DNA of 64,000 nucleotides, from the NCBI RefSeq assembly GCF_002900365.1, contig NZ_CP025979.1, forward strand, positions 3,720,001-3,784,000, written 5' to 3'. The translations under genes were made by a program, and so were the position numbers. The stretch is from Escherichia marmotae (GTDB lineage: Bacteria > Pseudomonadota > Gammaproteobacteria > Enterobacterales > Enterobacteriaceae). Within the stretch, counting starts at the first letter, position 1, and the number at the start of each line of letters is the position of its first letter. This document shows, in pieces, positions 8,252-19,285 of the stretch. A model generated the notes under the pieces. It saw only the letters and a list, made by a program, of their open reading frames with translations. It ran no database searches and was not told where the DNA came from.

Positions 8252-8677
8252 TCACTCCACCAGCAATAATTTATAAAGCGGTTGATTCTCTTCAACCAAA
8301 TCGGCAAGCGTGTAGTTATCCAGTTCCGTAAGAAAACTTTGCACGGCCTTTGAAAGTGCCTGTTTCAACCGACAGGCAGGTGTGATGTGGCAAAACTCAC
8401 TGCTGCAATTCACCAACGATAAGGGTTCCAGCTCGCGCACCACATCACCAATACGTATAGCACTCGCCGGTTTACCCAGGCGAATGCCGCCATTTTTTCC
8501 ACGAACAGCAGTCACGTAGCCGGCACGACTAAGTTGATTGATTATTTTGACCATATGATTACGGGAAACGCCGTAGACGTCAGTCACTTCAGAAATGCTG
8601 GTCATCCGCCCTTCTGGCAATGATGCCATGTAGATCAGCGCGCGTAATCCGTAATCAGTGAAACTCGTTAACTGCAC
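8252..8677 (-). CDS. nsrR: Nitric-oxide-sensing repressor NsrR (Rrf2 family)
   Basis: A GTG start at 8677 gives the 141-residue family length; reading further upstream adds 21 residues with no family support. The N-terminus is a winged helix-turn-helix. The iron-sulfur cluster cysteines are C91, C96 and C102, in [13 protein letters not shown]. Nitrosylation of the cluster by NO relieves repression of hmpA, ytfE, hcp-hcr and other NO-defence genes. nsrR is the first gene of the nsrR-rnr-rlmB group; the 206 bp to purA hold its promoter and two hairpins. Confidence 0.97.
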
Positions 8678-8793
8678 ATCAACCTCAAAAAAGGGAAAGC
8701 GGGAAAAAATACATTTACATTGATGATAAACCAGCCACAAGCTGTGTCGCTAATTTATTTCAGTTTGGGGAAGGAAAAAAGCGAGGATTTAAC

Positions 8794-8874
8794 ACTGTGT
8801 CGGATAGCGTAATGGCTTACCCGACACAGTAATGTATCACACTGCTAGCCCGGCAGGCAAAAGATCTGCCGGGC
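8794..8874. repeat. Two hairpins between purA and nsrR, one probably the purA terminator
   Basis: The purA-proximal hairpin is GCCCGGCAG (8848-8856) with CTGCCGGGC (8866-8874), directly after the purA stop and likely its 3' end structure. The second is a perfect 10-bp inverted repeat, ACTGTGTCGG (8794-8803) with CCGACACAGT (8821-8830), loop 17 nt. Neither has an adjacent T-run. The second may be terminator or a leader element of nsrR. Confidence 0.6.
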
Positions 8875-8883
8875 GTACCAGAA

Positions 8884-10185
<1,302 letters not shown>

Positions 10186-10186
10186 T

Positions 10187-10204
10187 CAAAATCACCGTTT
10201 GCTT
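10187..10204 (-). promoter_or_regulatory. PurR operator in the purA leader
   Basis: On the minus strand AAGCAAACGGTGATTTTG resembles the PurR consensus (ACGCAAACGTTTTCNT) and sits 5 bp before the purA ATG. A -10-like TAGAAT lies upstream at 10213-10218. PurR repression of purA is known; the second operator described for purA was not searched for carefully. Confidence 0.6.
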
Positions 10205-10285
10205 AAAAATGGATTCTACCATCGCTTTTTCAGAGTTACAGCACTTTTTGCATCCAAAAATGACCTTAGTCAGTCTATTTTTTGC

Positions 10286-10483
10286 TCAGCCAATCGTTTT
10301 CCTCAACATGTAGTAGACCACAACGCCCGCAACCACAAGTCCACCGCCAAAACGGCGTAAAATATTATCGGGTAAATTGGTCATCGCGGAGATCATCTTC
10401 TTCCACGCCTGTGGGTAAAGCATCGGCCCTAAACCTTCCAGCACCAAAACCAGAGCAAGCGCCAGCCAGATTGTCGAATTCAT
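10286..10483 (-). CDS. yjeT: YjeT, small inner-membrane protein (DUF2065)
   Basis: The protein is 65 residues with two hydrophobic segments: about 4-24, and 46-61 before a basic end (RKTIG). It belongs to the DUF2065 family, found next to hflC across gamma-proteobacteria. No motif suggests a catalytic role, and the function is unknown. It lies 81 bp downstream of hflC behind a strong terminator-like hairpin, so it is expressed by readthrough or from a promoter close to the gene. Confidence 0.93.
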   Translation of the reverse strand: MNSTIWLALALVLVLEGLGPMLYPQAWKKMISAMTNLPDNILRRFGGGLVVAGVVVYYMLRKTIG

Positions 10484-10497
10484 TCATTGTCCTTATA

Positions 10498-10536
10498 GAA
10501 AAAGAAAACCACCGGCATCCCTGAGGATGCGGTGGC
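10498..10536 (-). terminator. Terminator between hflC and yjeT
   Basis: CCACC-G-GCATCC (10509-10520, one bulged G) pairs with GGATGCGGTGG (10525-10535). On the minus strand it is followed by a T-rich run (10498-10508). It lies 29 bp after the hflC stop and should end most of the hfq-hflX-hflK-hflC message. Confidence 0.78.
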
Positions 10537-10564
10537 TTTATTTACCTGTACCGCGGTCGTTATC

Positions 10565-11569
10565 TTAACGCGTCGCGGAGCTCGGCGTCTTCATGTAGCG
10601 GAAGAAATCGCTGTCCGGGCTCATGACCATCACGTCCTGATTACCGGAGAAGCTATTCTCGTAGGCACGCAGGCTACGGATGAACGCGTAGAAGTCTGGG
10701 TCCTTGCTGAATGCATCAGCAAACAGTTTAGCCGCTTCGGCATCACCTTCACCGCGCATGATACGACCCTGACGCTCTGCTTCTGCCAGCGTTCTGGTCA
10801 CTTCATAGTCGGCAGTCGCGCGCAGTTTTTCCGCTTCTTCCTGACCTTGTGAACGGTGACGACGCGCTACCGCTTCACGCTCGGCGCGCATACGGTTGTA
10901 AATCGCTTCAGACACTTCGGTCGGCAGGTTGATCTGCTTGATACGCACATCGACAACTTCAATACCCAGCGCAGCCATACTGTTCGGGTTGATGACCGGA
11001 ACCTTGCCCTTAGTCTCTGCCGTTACACGTTCAGCGGCTTCTGCGATAGCGTTATCTGCCGCAGGCGTAGACACTTCATCTTCCGTCCCCGCAGAACCAG
11101 AGTTCAGCGCGTCACGCACTTCGAGGGTCAGACGACCACGAGAATCAGTGACGATGTCTTTCACATCCAGACGACCAATTTCAGAACGCAGACGGTCAGA
11201 GAACTTACGTTTCAGCAGCACTTCTGCTTGCGAAATATCGCCGCCGCCCGTTGCCAGGTAGTAACGGCTGAAATCGCTGATGCGCCATTTGATGTAAGAG
11301 TCGACGATCAGGTCTTTCTTCTCTTTGGTCACAAAGCGGTCTGCCTGGTTGTCCATGGTCTGAATACGCGCGTCGAGCATTTTCACCGTTTCAATGAACG
11401 GTATCTTGAAATGCAGACCCGGTTCATAAACCAGAGGTTTGTTGTCATCGTCACGCAGTACCTTACCAAAACGCAGCGTAATACCGCGCTCACCTTCTTT
11501 GACGACAAAGACAGACATGTAAAGCACTACCAGCACGATGATGATAATCGCGATAACTGACTTACGCAT
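10565..11569 (-). CDS. hflC: HflC, FtsH-associated SPFH/prohibitin protein
   Basis: The protein is 334 residues. A single N-terminal membrane anchor (about 3-20) is followed by an SPFH/Band-7 domain and a long charged coiled coil (about 215-290, rich in RAEREAVARR-like heptads). HflC and HflK form a large periplasmic cage around the membrane protease FtsH and modulate its degradation of membrane proteins and of phage lambda cII. The start is 2 bp after the hflK stop, so the pair is translationally coupled. A YjeT gene follows behind a terminator. Confidence 0.97.
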   Translation of the reverse strand: MRKSVIAIIIIVLVVLYMSVFVVKEGERGITLRFGKVLRDDDNKPLVYEPGLHFKIPFIETVKMLDARIQTMDNQADRFVTKEKKDLIVDSYIKWRISDFSRYYLATGGGDISQAEVLLKRKFSDRLRSEIGRLDVKDIVTDSRGRLTLEVRDALNSGSAGTEDEVSTPAADNAIAEAAERVTAETKGKVPVINPNSMAALGIEVVDVRIKQINLPTEVSEAIYNRMRAEREAVARRHRSQGQEEAEKLRATADYEVTRTLAEAERQGRIMRGEGDAEAAKLFADAFSKDPDFYAFIRSLRAYENSFSGNQDVMVMSPDSDFFRYMKTPSSATR

Positions 11570-11571
11570 CG

Positions 11572-12831
11572 TTATTCCCCCTGACGCTGGTAGTCGTTAC
11601 GCTGCGCGTTGGCGCGGCGTTGGTCCATAATATCGCCCTGACTGGTGGACGACGTGTTGCTTGCTCCACTGGTTGTGGAGGAAGAGGCTGGCGGCAGACG
11701 CAGCAAGTTGCTGGCACCGTTGTCGCTCTTCGCCGCAGGCGCGTTGCCGCCTTTCAGCATCTGGTCTAACGGCAGAACCATCAGGTTGCCACCTTTATCG
11801 TTAACCAGCACTTTGCGGGTGTTACCCAACACTTTTTCCATCGTCTCGATATACAGACGCTCGCGAGTAATTTCCGGCGCGGCTTTATATTCCGGCAGAA
11901 GTTTAGCAAAGCGCGCCACTTCACCCTGGGCTTCCAGGATAGTCTGAGCCTTGTACGCACGCGCCTCTTCGAGGATACGTTGCGCCTGACCGTTCGCACG
12001 CGGCTGAACTTCGTTGGTATACGCCTCTGCTTCACGAATGTATTGCTGTTCGTTTTCACGCGCAGCAATCGCATCGTCAAACGCGGCTTTTACTTCTTCC
12101 GGCGGACGAGCGGCCTGGAAGTTGACGTCCAGCAGCGTGATACCCATGTCATACGGACGAATCGTCTCTTCCAGTTCGCGCTGGGTATCGCTACGAATCA
12201 CAGTACGACCTTCCGTCAGAATGCGGTCCATGGTGTATTTACCGATAACTCCACGCAGGGCGCTGTCGGTAGCCTGACGCAGACTGTCATCCGGGCTGGT
12301 CACGCTATACAGGTATTTTTCCGGATTGGTTACGCGGTACTGCACGTTCATCTCAACGCGCACCACGTTTTCGTCCGACGTCAGCATCACACCGGAAGCA
12401 GCCAGTTCACGCACGGCTTCTACGTTCACCGGTTTGACTTCGTCGATAAACGTCGGTTTCCAGTTCAGACCCGGCTCAACCAGATGGCTGAATTTACCAA
12501 AGCGTGTTACCACGCCACGTTCAGCTTCTTTAATGGTGTAGAAACCACTGGCCGCCCAGATAATGACAATCGCTGCCGCTGCGATGGTAACGACACGACC
12601 GCCAAGCTGCGGGCGCGGACCTTGCGATGAACTACCACCGCCAGATCCAGTGCCTTTGCCGCCGCCCAGTCCACCGAGCTTTTTGCTCAGTTTGCGGAAG
12701 ATATCATCTAAATCAGGTGGCCCTTGATCACGACCGCCTTTGTTTCCATTTCCCTCAGAGTTGCCGCCAGGTTTGCTGCTTCCCCACGGGTCGCGGTCTT
12801 GTCCGTTATTACCGGGCTGATTCCACGCCAT
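11572..12831 (-). CDS. hflK: HflK, FtsH-associated SPFH/prohibitin protein
   Basis: The protein is 419 residues. It has a Gly/Asn-rich cytoplasmic N-terminus (1-78), one membrane helix (about 79-100), an SPFH/Band-7 domain (about 100-270), a coiled coil and a Ser/Thr/Asn-rich tail. With HflC it forms the HflKC complex that encloses FtsH. It lies 86 bp after hflX in the hfq operon. Confidence 0.97.
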   Translation of the reverse strand: MAWNQPGNNGQDRDPWGSSKPGGNSEGNGNKGGRDQGPPDLDDIFRKLSKKLGGLGGGKGTGSGGGSSSQGPRPQLGGRVVTIAAAAIVIIWAASGFYTIKEAERGVVTRFGKFSHLVEPGLNWKPTFIDEVKPVNVEAVRELAASGVMLTSDENVVRVEMNVQYRVTNPEKYLYSVTSPDDSLRQATDSALRGVIGKYTMDRILTEGRTVIRSDTQRELEETIRPYDMGITLLDVNFQAARPPEEVKAAFDDAIAARENEQQYIREAEAYTNEVQPRANGQAQRILEEARAYKAQTILEAQGEVARFAKLLPEYKAAPEITRERLYIETMEKVLGNTRKVLVNDKGGNLMVLPLDQMLKGGNAPAAKSDNGASNLLRLPPASSSTTSGASNTSSTSQGDIMDQRRANAQRNDYQRQGE

Positions 12832-12917
12832 GTTTGTGCTCCATATTTGTTATGCGGTGATCCCTGTTGTCTTTCGACGCCAGAGGATATGACTCCACGC
12901 TTCAGACGCTTTGCCGG

Positions 12918-14198
12918 TTAGATCAGGTAATCGATCAACGCCGGTTCTTGTTTACAGAGGCGACGCCAGTCAATGATCGGCATACGAACTTGCAGACTTA
13001 CGCTGCCGTCCTCCTCCATCCACTCTTTTTCTATTGCCTGAAGCTGATAAAAACGGCTTCTCAGACGCCCTTCCTGCGGCGGCAAACGCAATGTATGCTG
13101 CGCCACCTCACCGGAAAGCCGCTCCGTCAAAGCCTGAAAAAGCTGTGGTATCCCCGCTCCGGTCTGCGCGGAAAGCCAGACACGAATCGGTTTGTTCTCT
13201 TCATCTCGATCAATACGCGGTTCGAAATCGTCCAGCATATCGCTCTTGTTCATCACCAGCAGGGTTGGGATCTCGTGAGCATCGATCTCTTCAAGAACCG
13301 TATTCACCGCTTCGATGTTCTCCTGTACGCGCACATCTGCCGCATCAATGACGTGCAGCAGCAATGTGGCTTGCCGCGTCTCTTGCAACGTGGCTTTAAA
13401 CGCCGCCACCAGATCGTGCGGCAAGTGGCGAATGAACCCTACGGTATCCGCCAGTACGGTTTCACCGACATCCGCGACGTCAATACGCCGCAACGTAGGG
13501 TCGAGGGTGGCAAACAACTGGTCTGCCGCATAAACCCGTGCTTCGGTGATGCGATTGAAAAGGGTAGATTTACCGGCGTTGGTATATCCCACCAGCGAAA
13601 CTGTAGGAACGTCGGCTTTGATGCGCGATTGCCGCCCCTGCTCACGCTGCTTTTCAACTTTTTCCAGGCGCGACTGTATCTGCACAATGCGATTACGCAA
13701 CAAACGACGGTCGGTTTCGAGCTGGGTTTCGCCCGGCCCACGCAAACCGATCCCGCCTTTCTGTCTTTCAAGGTGGGTCCAACCACGCACCAGGCGCGTG
13801 GCCAGATGGCGCAACTGCGCCAGCTCAACCTGCAACTTACCCTCATGAGTACGTGCACGTTGGGCGAAAATATCTAAAATAAGACCAGTGCGGTCGATAA
13901 CACGACATTCGCACAAACGCTCCAGGTTACGCTCCTGCGCCGGACTCAGTGCATGGTCAAAAAGAACGACCGAAGCCCCCGTCGCTTTTACGGCTTCCGC
14001 AATTTCAACGGCTTTACCTTCACCAACAAAATACTTTGGGTGCGGCGCTTTACGGCTACCGGTAATCACCTGCAATGCTTCGACACCGGCGGAAGAGACC
14101 AGAGATTCAAACTCCTGGAGGTCTTCCATATCTTTGTCTTGCGTAAAATAGATGTGTACCAGCACCGCCTGCTCACCAGCATCATAACGGTCAAACAA
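12918..14198 (-). CDS. hflX: HflX, ribosome-associated GTPase
   Basis: The protein is 426 residues. It has an N-terminal HflX domain (with the GSRKAPHPKYFVGEGK stretch), a linker helix carrying the GRQSRIKADVP region, and a TrmE-Era-EngA-like GTPase domain. G1 is GYTNAGKST, G3 DTVGF, and G4 NKSD. HflX binds the 50S subunit and splits stalled 70S ribosomes after heat shock; it is also linked to RNA helicase activity. It follows hfq by 75 bp. Confidence 0.97.
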   Translation of the reverse strand: MFDRYDAGEQAVLVHIYFTQDKDMEDLQEFESLVSSAGVEALQVITGSRKAPHPKYFVGEGKAVEIAEAVKATGASVVLFDHALSPAQERNLERLCECRVIDRTGLILDIFAQRARTHEGKLQVELAQLRHLATRLVRGWTHLERQKGGIGLRGPGETQLETDRRLLRNRIVQIQSRLEKVEKQREQGRQSRIKADVPTVSLVGYTNAGKSTLFNRITEARVYAADQLFATLDPTLRRIDVADVGETVLADTVGFIRHLPHDLVAAFKATLQETRQATLLLHVIDAADVRVQENIEAVNTVLEEIDAHEIPTLLVMNKSDMLDDFEPRIDRDEENKPIRVWLSAQTGAGIPQLFQALTERLSGEVAQHTLRLPPQEGRLRSRFYQLQAIEKEWMEEDGSVSLQVRMPIIDWRRLCKQEPALIDYLI

Positions 14199-14273
14199 GC
14201 GTATAACCCTCTAAATAGATCAGCGGGGAACGCAGGATCGCTGGCTCCCCGTGTAAAAAAACAGCCCAAAACC

Positions 14274-14594
<321 letters not shown>

Positions 14595-14667
14595 TTATAT
14601 GCTTATTTGTACTTTGAACCTTTCGATTCTGAAAAAATTGCGCACGATACGTCTCAATTGTACACAT

Positions 14668-15618
14668 TCAGCCTGCGATAGCACCAACAACCTGTAATAC
14701 TTCGTCACGCGCCTGTTCTGGTTTTTCACTGTCAAGCCAGTGAACCCCTTCCCAACCACGTAGCCAGGTTATTTGCCGCTTCGCCAACTGTCTCGTGGCG
14801 CAAACACCTCGATAAACCATTTCATCGTATGAGATTTCGCCTTCAAGGTAAGACCACATCTGGCGATAACCCACGCAACGAATGGAAGGCAAATCCGTAT
14901 GCAAATCTCCTCGGGCAAAAAGCGCCCGGACTTCTGCTTCAAAACCTGAAGCCAACATCTGATGAAAACGCTGCTCAATTCGTTGATGGAGCAGTTCACG
15001 GCTCGCCGGGGCGATGGCGAACTGATGCACCTGATACGGTAGAGCGTCTCCTGACGTTTGCGTCAGTTCCGTTAAAGTTTTACCCGAAATGAAAAAAACT
15101 TCCAGTGCCCGGGAAAGCCTTTGTGGATCATTTGGATGAATCCTTGCTGCCGCAACCGGATCGATCTCCTGAAGTTGACGGTGCAATGACTCCCAACCTT
15201 GCTCTGCCGCCTGTTGCTCAATTCTGGCCCGTACTTCCGGGTCCGCCGACGGTAGCGGCGACAACCCTTCCAGTAACGCCTTGAAATACAACATCGTACC
15301 GCCTACCAACAGCGGGATCCGCCCCGCCGCGGTGATATCGGCCATTTCCGCCAGCGCATCGCGGCGAAAATCAGCAGCCGAATAAGCCTGCGACGGATCG
15401 CGAATATCCAGCAATCGGTGCGGCGCGGCGAGTAACTCTTCAGCGTTCGGCTTCGCCGTCCCGATATCCATCCCTTTGTAAATAAGGGCAGAATCAACGC
15501 TTATCAACTCTACTGGTAAAATTTTACGCAGCTCAATAGCCAGCGCCGTTTTACCGGAGGCCGTTGGCCCCATCAAAAAAATTGCCTTAGGCAGGCTCGC
15601 CTTACTGATATCACTCAT
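14668..15618 (-). CDS. miaA: tRNA dimethylallyltransferase MiaA
   Basis: The protein is 316 residues. The P-loop [10 protein letters not shown] is at about 17-26, followed by the [16 protein letters not shown] substrate-binding segment and the conserved [12 protein letters not shown] and SIRCVGYRQ motifs. MiaA transfers the dimethylallyl group to N6 of A37 in tRNAs that read U-initial codons, the first step to ms2i6A37. Its start overlaps the end of mutL by 8 bp. RNA-modification and mismatch-repair genes share this conserved operon. Confidence 0.98.
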
Positions 15619-17458
15619 CTTTCAGGGCTTTTATCGCCGGATGTAAATCAACAGATTGTAACAGACCACCCGGCGGCGCTTTCACAAGCTGAGGACATAA
15701 CCGTTCTACGTCCGCCAGTAGGGTAATGGCTTGTGCCATTGACCACTGTGCATGTTCGCTCGTCAGATTTCGTGCAATCCACTGCGCAATATTGCCATGT
15801 TCGAATACGGACTGCTTTGCCAGGTAGCCTATCAGTTCAGGAATCAAGATTTGTAAATTTTGTTGGCGTAAGGGTAAAGGCACGGCCCTGATGGTCACAT
15901 GCTGCGCATCGGACTGATATTCAATGCCTAACTCTGCCAGTGCAGACTGCGCTTTTTCTAATGCCGATTTTTCTTCGCCAGAGACTTTTAGCCGCAACGG
16001 AATAAGCAACGGCTGGGCGCAAACTGGCGATTCACCCGGCGTCAGTTGCACCTGACGCAACCAGCGTTCCGCTACCGGCAGGGCTAAAAGTGAAATTTTG
16101 CCGTCGCGTTCCAGCAGCGCACAGTCAGAATGGACGATAGTCAGCACCCGACCAAAGCTTTGACCATTCGCTGCCAGCGTAAGTTCCTGCGGTTCTGACG
16201 CTTTTGGTTTGTGCATTGGCGCAGGCGTTTGCAAAAGCTGGCGATACACTTCGCCTTGCTGTTTCTGGTAGCCTGGCTGTGCGTTCGGCCACGGAGCGGC
16301 CTGGCGGCTGCCTGTTGCTGGAGCAGGAGAGTAGCGCTGGGCTGCTGGCTCACGAACTGCCGGTTCAGCGAAATGATTACGCCCTGCTGCCACGCGGTTT
16401 TCTGGTACAGGACGCGGTGCTGGCTGAGCGTTACCCTCCAACGGCAAAGGCGTTTCCAGTTGCTGTTGCAGCACGCTTAACACGCCCTGATAGATAAAAT
16501 CATGCACCAGGCGCGACTGATGAAAACGCACTTCGTGTTTGGCAGGGTGCACGTTAACATCCACCTGATGCGGGTCGATCTCAAGAAACAACACAAACGC
16601 CGGTTGTTGGTCGGCCCCCAGTTTATCTTCGCAGGCCTGGCGAATCGCGTGATTGATCAGGCGATCGCGCATCATGCGCCCATTCACGTAGCAATACTGA
16701 ATTTCTGCCAGCGCGGGCGTGGTATGAGTCGGATCTACGACCCAGCCGTGCAGCGTGAGGTCACCGTGCTGCCATTCAATCGCCAGCGCATGTTCGAGAA
16801 AAGCGGTGCCACAAATCGCCCCTAAACGGCGCTCTTTTTGCCCGCCTTCCGGCACCGCGCGGTACTGGCGCATGATTTTGCCGTTATGTGACAGGTTGAT
16901 GGTCACATCGAAACGCGCCAGTGCAATACGCCGGATAATCTCATCAATATGGTTAAATTCCGTTTTCTCGGTGCGCATGAATTTGCGCCGCGCCGGGGTG
17001 TTGTAGAACAGATCCAACACTTCCAGCGTCGTTCCTACCGGATGGGCAGCAGGTTTAACCGTCACATCCATATCACGCCCTTCGGCATAAGCCTGCCAGG
17101 CTTCCTGCTGTTCCGCGGTGCGCGAAGTGAGTGTCAGGCGGGAAACCGAACTGATACTCGCCAACGCCTCACCGCGAAAGCCCAGGCTGATAATGGCTTC
17201 GAGATCGTCCAGAGAGGCGATTTTACTGGTGGCATGACGCGCCAGCGCCAGCGCCAGTTCATCTTTTTTGATACCGCAGCCGTTATCACGAATGCGGATA
17301 AGTTTCGCCCCACCACGTTCGATATCAATATCAATGCGCGTCGCCCCCGCATCGAGGCTGTTTTCCACCAGTTCTTTGACTACCGACGCAGGTCGCTCGA
17401 CCACCTCACCTGCGGCAATCTGGTTCGCCAGTTGTGGCGGTAAGACCTGAATTGGCAT
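15611..17458 (-). CDS. mutL: DNA mismatch repair protein MutL
   Basis: With ATG 17458 (MPIQVLPPQ) the protein is 615 residues, the K-12 length. The N-terminal GHKL ATPase shows E29 and N33 in [17 protein letters not shown] and GFRGEAL. A proline-rich linker (about 335-430) precedes the C-terminal dimerisation domain. MutL couples MutS mismatch recognition to MutH and UvrD. Compared with the K-12 sequence I remember, most substitutions fall in the linker, as expected for a neutral disordered segment. It lies 9 bp after amiB and overlaps miaA by 8 bp. No sign of a mutator-type disruption. Confidence 0.98.
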
Positions 17459-17467
17459 CAATAATCC

Positions 17468-18805
17468 TTAGTTTGGCAGCGTGCGATCTGACGTCGTGGC
17501 AGTACTGGCTGTCTGCGCAGTTGCGCCCTGCGGCGCAGACTGCATCGGATGCGCAAGGAAATAATTGCGCAGGCCGTTGTAAATGGCTTCTGCCAACTGC
17601 TGTTGATAATCGTCGCTCGCCAGCAAACGCTCTTCGCTGTTATTGCTGATAAAACCGGTTTCGACCAGTACTGACGGGATATCCGGCGAACGCAGAACGC
17701 CAAGGCTGGCGTGTTCTGGTCGACGTTTATGAATTTCGCCAATGCGTTGTAACTGGCTGATCATACTGGTCGCCACATCATACCCTACCCGCTGGGAATG
17801 ACCGAACTGTAAATCCAGCACAGCCTGGCTTAAGTACGGATCCGACTGGCTGTTTGCCAGCACATCACCAGCACCGCCCAGCAACTCTGACTGTTTCTCG
17901 TGCTGTTCCAGCCAGCTTGCCATTTCACTGTTTGCGCGACGGTTCGAGAGCACCCATACAGAAGCGCCGGTGGCACTGCGGTTCGGTGCGGCATCGGCGT
18001 GAATCGACACGAGGAAATTGGCATTTTGCTTACGTGCGACGTCACTACGCCCCATCACCGAAATAAAGTAATCCCCGTCACGGGTTAAAACCCCCTTAAA
18101 CATCGGATCGGCATTGAGCAAAGTACGCAATTTACGCGCGATGGCGATGGTGACATTTTTCTCCCGCGTACCGCCAGGGCCGATAGCGCCAGGGTCCTGA
18201 CCGCCGTGCCCGGCATCAATGGCGATGACAATTTTATCGCCAGTGTTAGCCGTCGCGCGCGCTGCCGGACGCGTTACCGTATTGCTGCTGATGACACCTG
18301 TTGTGCGGTTGCTTTCAGTTTTAAACGGATTGCGCGCAGGTTCACTTACGCGCGGTGCGACAACCGTAGGTGTTTCAACGCGTTTAGCAACCACAGGCGG
18401 CGGAGGGGGCGGTGGCGGTGCATCGGCGTTAATCGTAAAGACGACTGTGTAATTGCTACCATTCTGCCGCTTCACCGCTTCGGTTTTACCGTTTTCGGTA
18501 AGATCGACCACCAACCGCAGCGTTTGCGCATCTTTTGGCGTGCCAGAGCGAATAGCTTTTACCAAATTATTGCCACTGAACAACAACGGTAGCCCCTGAA
18601 TTACACCGGTTTGTTTAATATCCAGCGCCACAGTGCGTTTGCTTTGATGGCTAAAGGCATAATCAGGATCGCCAATAAAACTCAACGTTATCCGCGCCTG
18701 CTCACTGCCATTAGAAACCTGAATATCAGAGAGCGTAGCGGCACCAGCCTGTGCGCACAACAGCACCAATGCCGCCACCAACCAATTTTTGATGCGATAC
18801 ATCAT
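17468..18805 (-). CDS. amiB: N-acetylmuramoyl-L-alanine amidase AmiB
   Basis: The protein is 445 residues. It has a signal peptide (about 1-22), an AMIN domain (about 23-125), a linker with eight consecutive prolines (P130-P137) and the Zn-dependent Amidase_3 domain. Zn-ligand candidates include H200 and E215 (DAGHGGQDPGA; GTREKNV), SIHADA and the catalytic E of VETGF. AmiB cleaves the amide between MurNAc and the stem peptide at the septum, activated by EnvC. The proline run should make its translation depend strongly on EF-P, whose gene and modifying enzymes are also in this window. The gene lies 18 bp after tsaE. Confidence 0.97.
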   Translation of the reverse strand: MMYRIKNWLVAALVLLCAQAGAATLSDIQVSNGSEQARITLSFIGDPDYAFSHQSKRTVALDIKQTGVIQGLPLLFSGNNLVKAIRSGTPKDAQTLRLVVDLTENGKTEAVKRQNGSNYTVVFTINADAPPPPPPPPVVAKRVETPTVVAPRVSEPARNPFKTESNRTTGVISSNTVTRPAARATANTGDKIVIAIDAGHGGQDPGAIGPGGTREKNVTIAIARKLRTLLNADPMFKGVLTRDGDYFISVMGRSDVARKQNANFLVSIHADAAPNRSATGASVWVLSNRRANSEMASWLEQHEKQSELLGGAGDVLANSQSDPYLSQAVLDLQFGHSQRVGYDVATSMISQLQRIGEIHKRRPEHASLGVLRSPDIPSVLVETGFISNNSEERLLASDDYQQQLAEAIYNGLRNYFLAHPMQSAPQGATAQTASTATTSDRTLPN

Positions 18806-18823
18806 CCCGCCACCTTTTAAAGG

Positions 18824-19285
18824 TTAACCGGCTAAACGCGCCAGCAACAATTCACCCGCAGAGGAAACAGCACTCACGCGCGCCTCACGGCCTTGTGCCT
18901 GATAATCAATGTGTATTTCGACATCCGGGTCAGGAAGAACACCTGTACCTTGTTGTGGCCATTCCACCAGGCAGATGGCATCGTGGGCAAAATAATCGCG
19001 GATCCCCATAAACTCCAGCTCCTCGGGATCGGCAAGGCGGTACAAATCAAAGTGATAAACCATTAATTTGTCGAGCGTATAGGGTTCGACCAGCGTATAG
19101 GTGGGGCTTTTGACATTACCCTGATGGCCCAGAGCTTGTAAAAAACCCCGGCTGAAGGTGGTTTTACCTGCACCTAAATCGCCATACAGATAGATTACGG
19201 TAGCGCCATCGCAGGCTTTAGCTACCCGTTCGCCCAGGTCTAATGTTGCCTGCTCGTCAGGGAGCGGAATTACTCGATTCATCAT
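18824..19285 (-). CDS. tsaE: tRNA threonylcarbamoyladenosine biosynthesis ATPase TsaE
   Basis: The protein is 153 residues with the P-loop GDLGAGKTTF (about 35-44) and the conserved KSPTYTLVEPY and HFDLYR segments. TsaE works with TsaB, TsaC and TsaD to make t6A at position 37 of ANN-decoding tRNAs and is essential in E. coli. Its first 29 bp overlap the end of nnr. Confidence 0.97.
   Translation of the reverse strand: MMNRVIPLPDEQATLDLGERVAKACDGATVIYLYGDLGAGKTTFSRGFLQALGHQGNVKSPTYTLVEPYTLDKLMVYHFDLYRLADPEELEFMGIRDYFAHDAICLVEWPQQGTGVLPDPDVEIHIDYQAQGREARVSAVSSAGELLLARLAG

Noticed and set aside
14224..14251. Hairpin between hfq and hflX as a terminator
   Set aside because: The G/C stem is present, but on the minus strand the T-run precedes rather than follows it, and the genes are an established operon.
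17461..17461. mutL starting one codon earlier at TTG 17461
   Set aside because: ATG 17458 gives the established MutL N-terminus.
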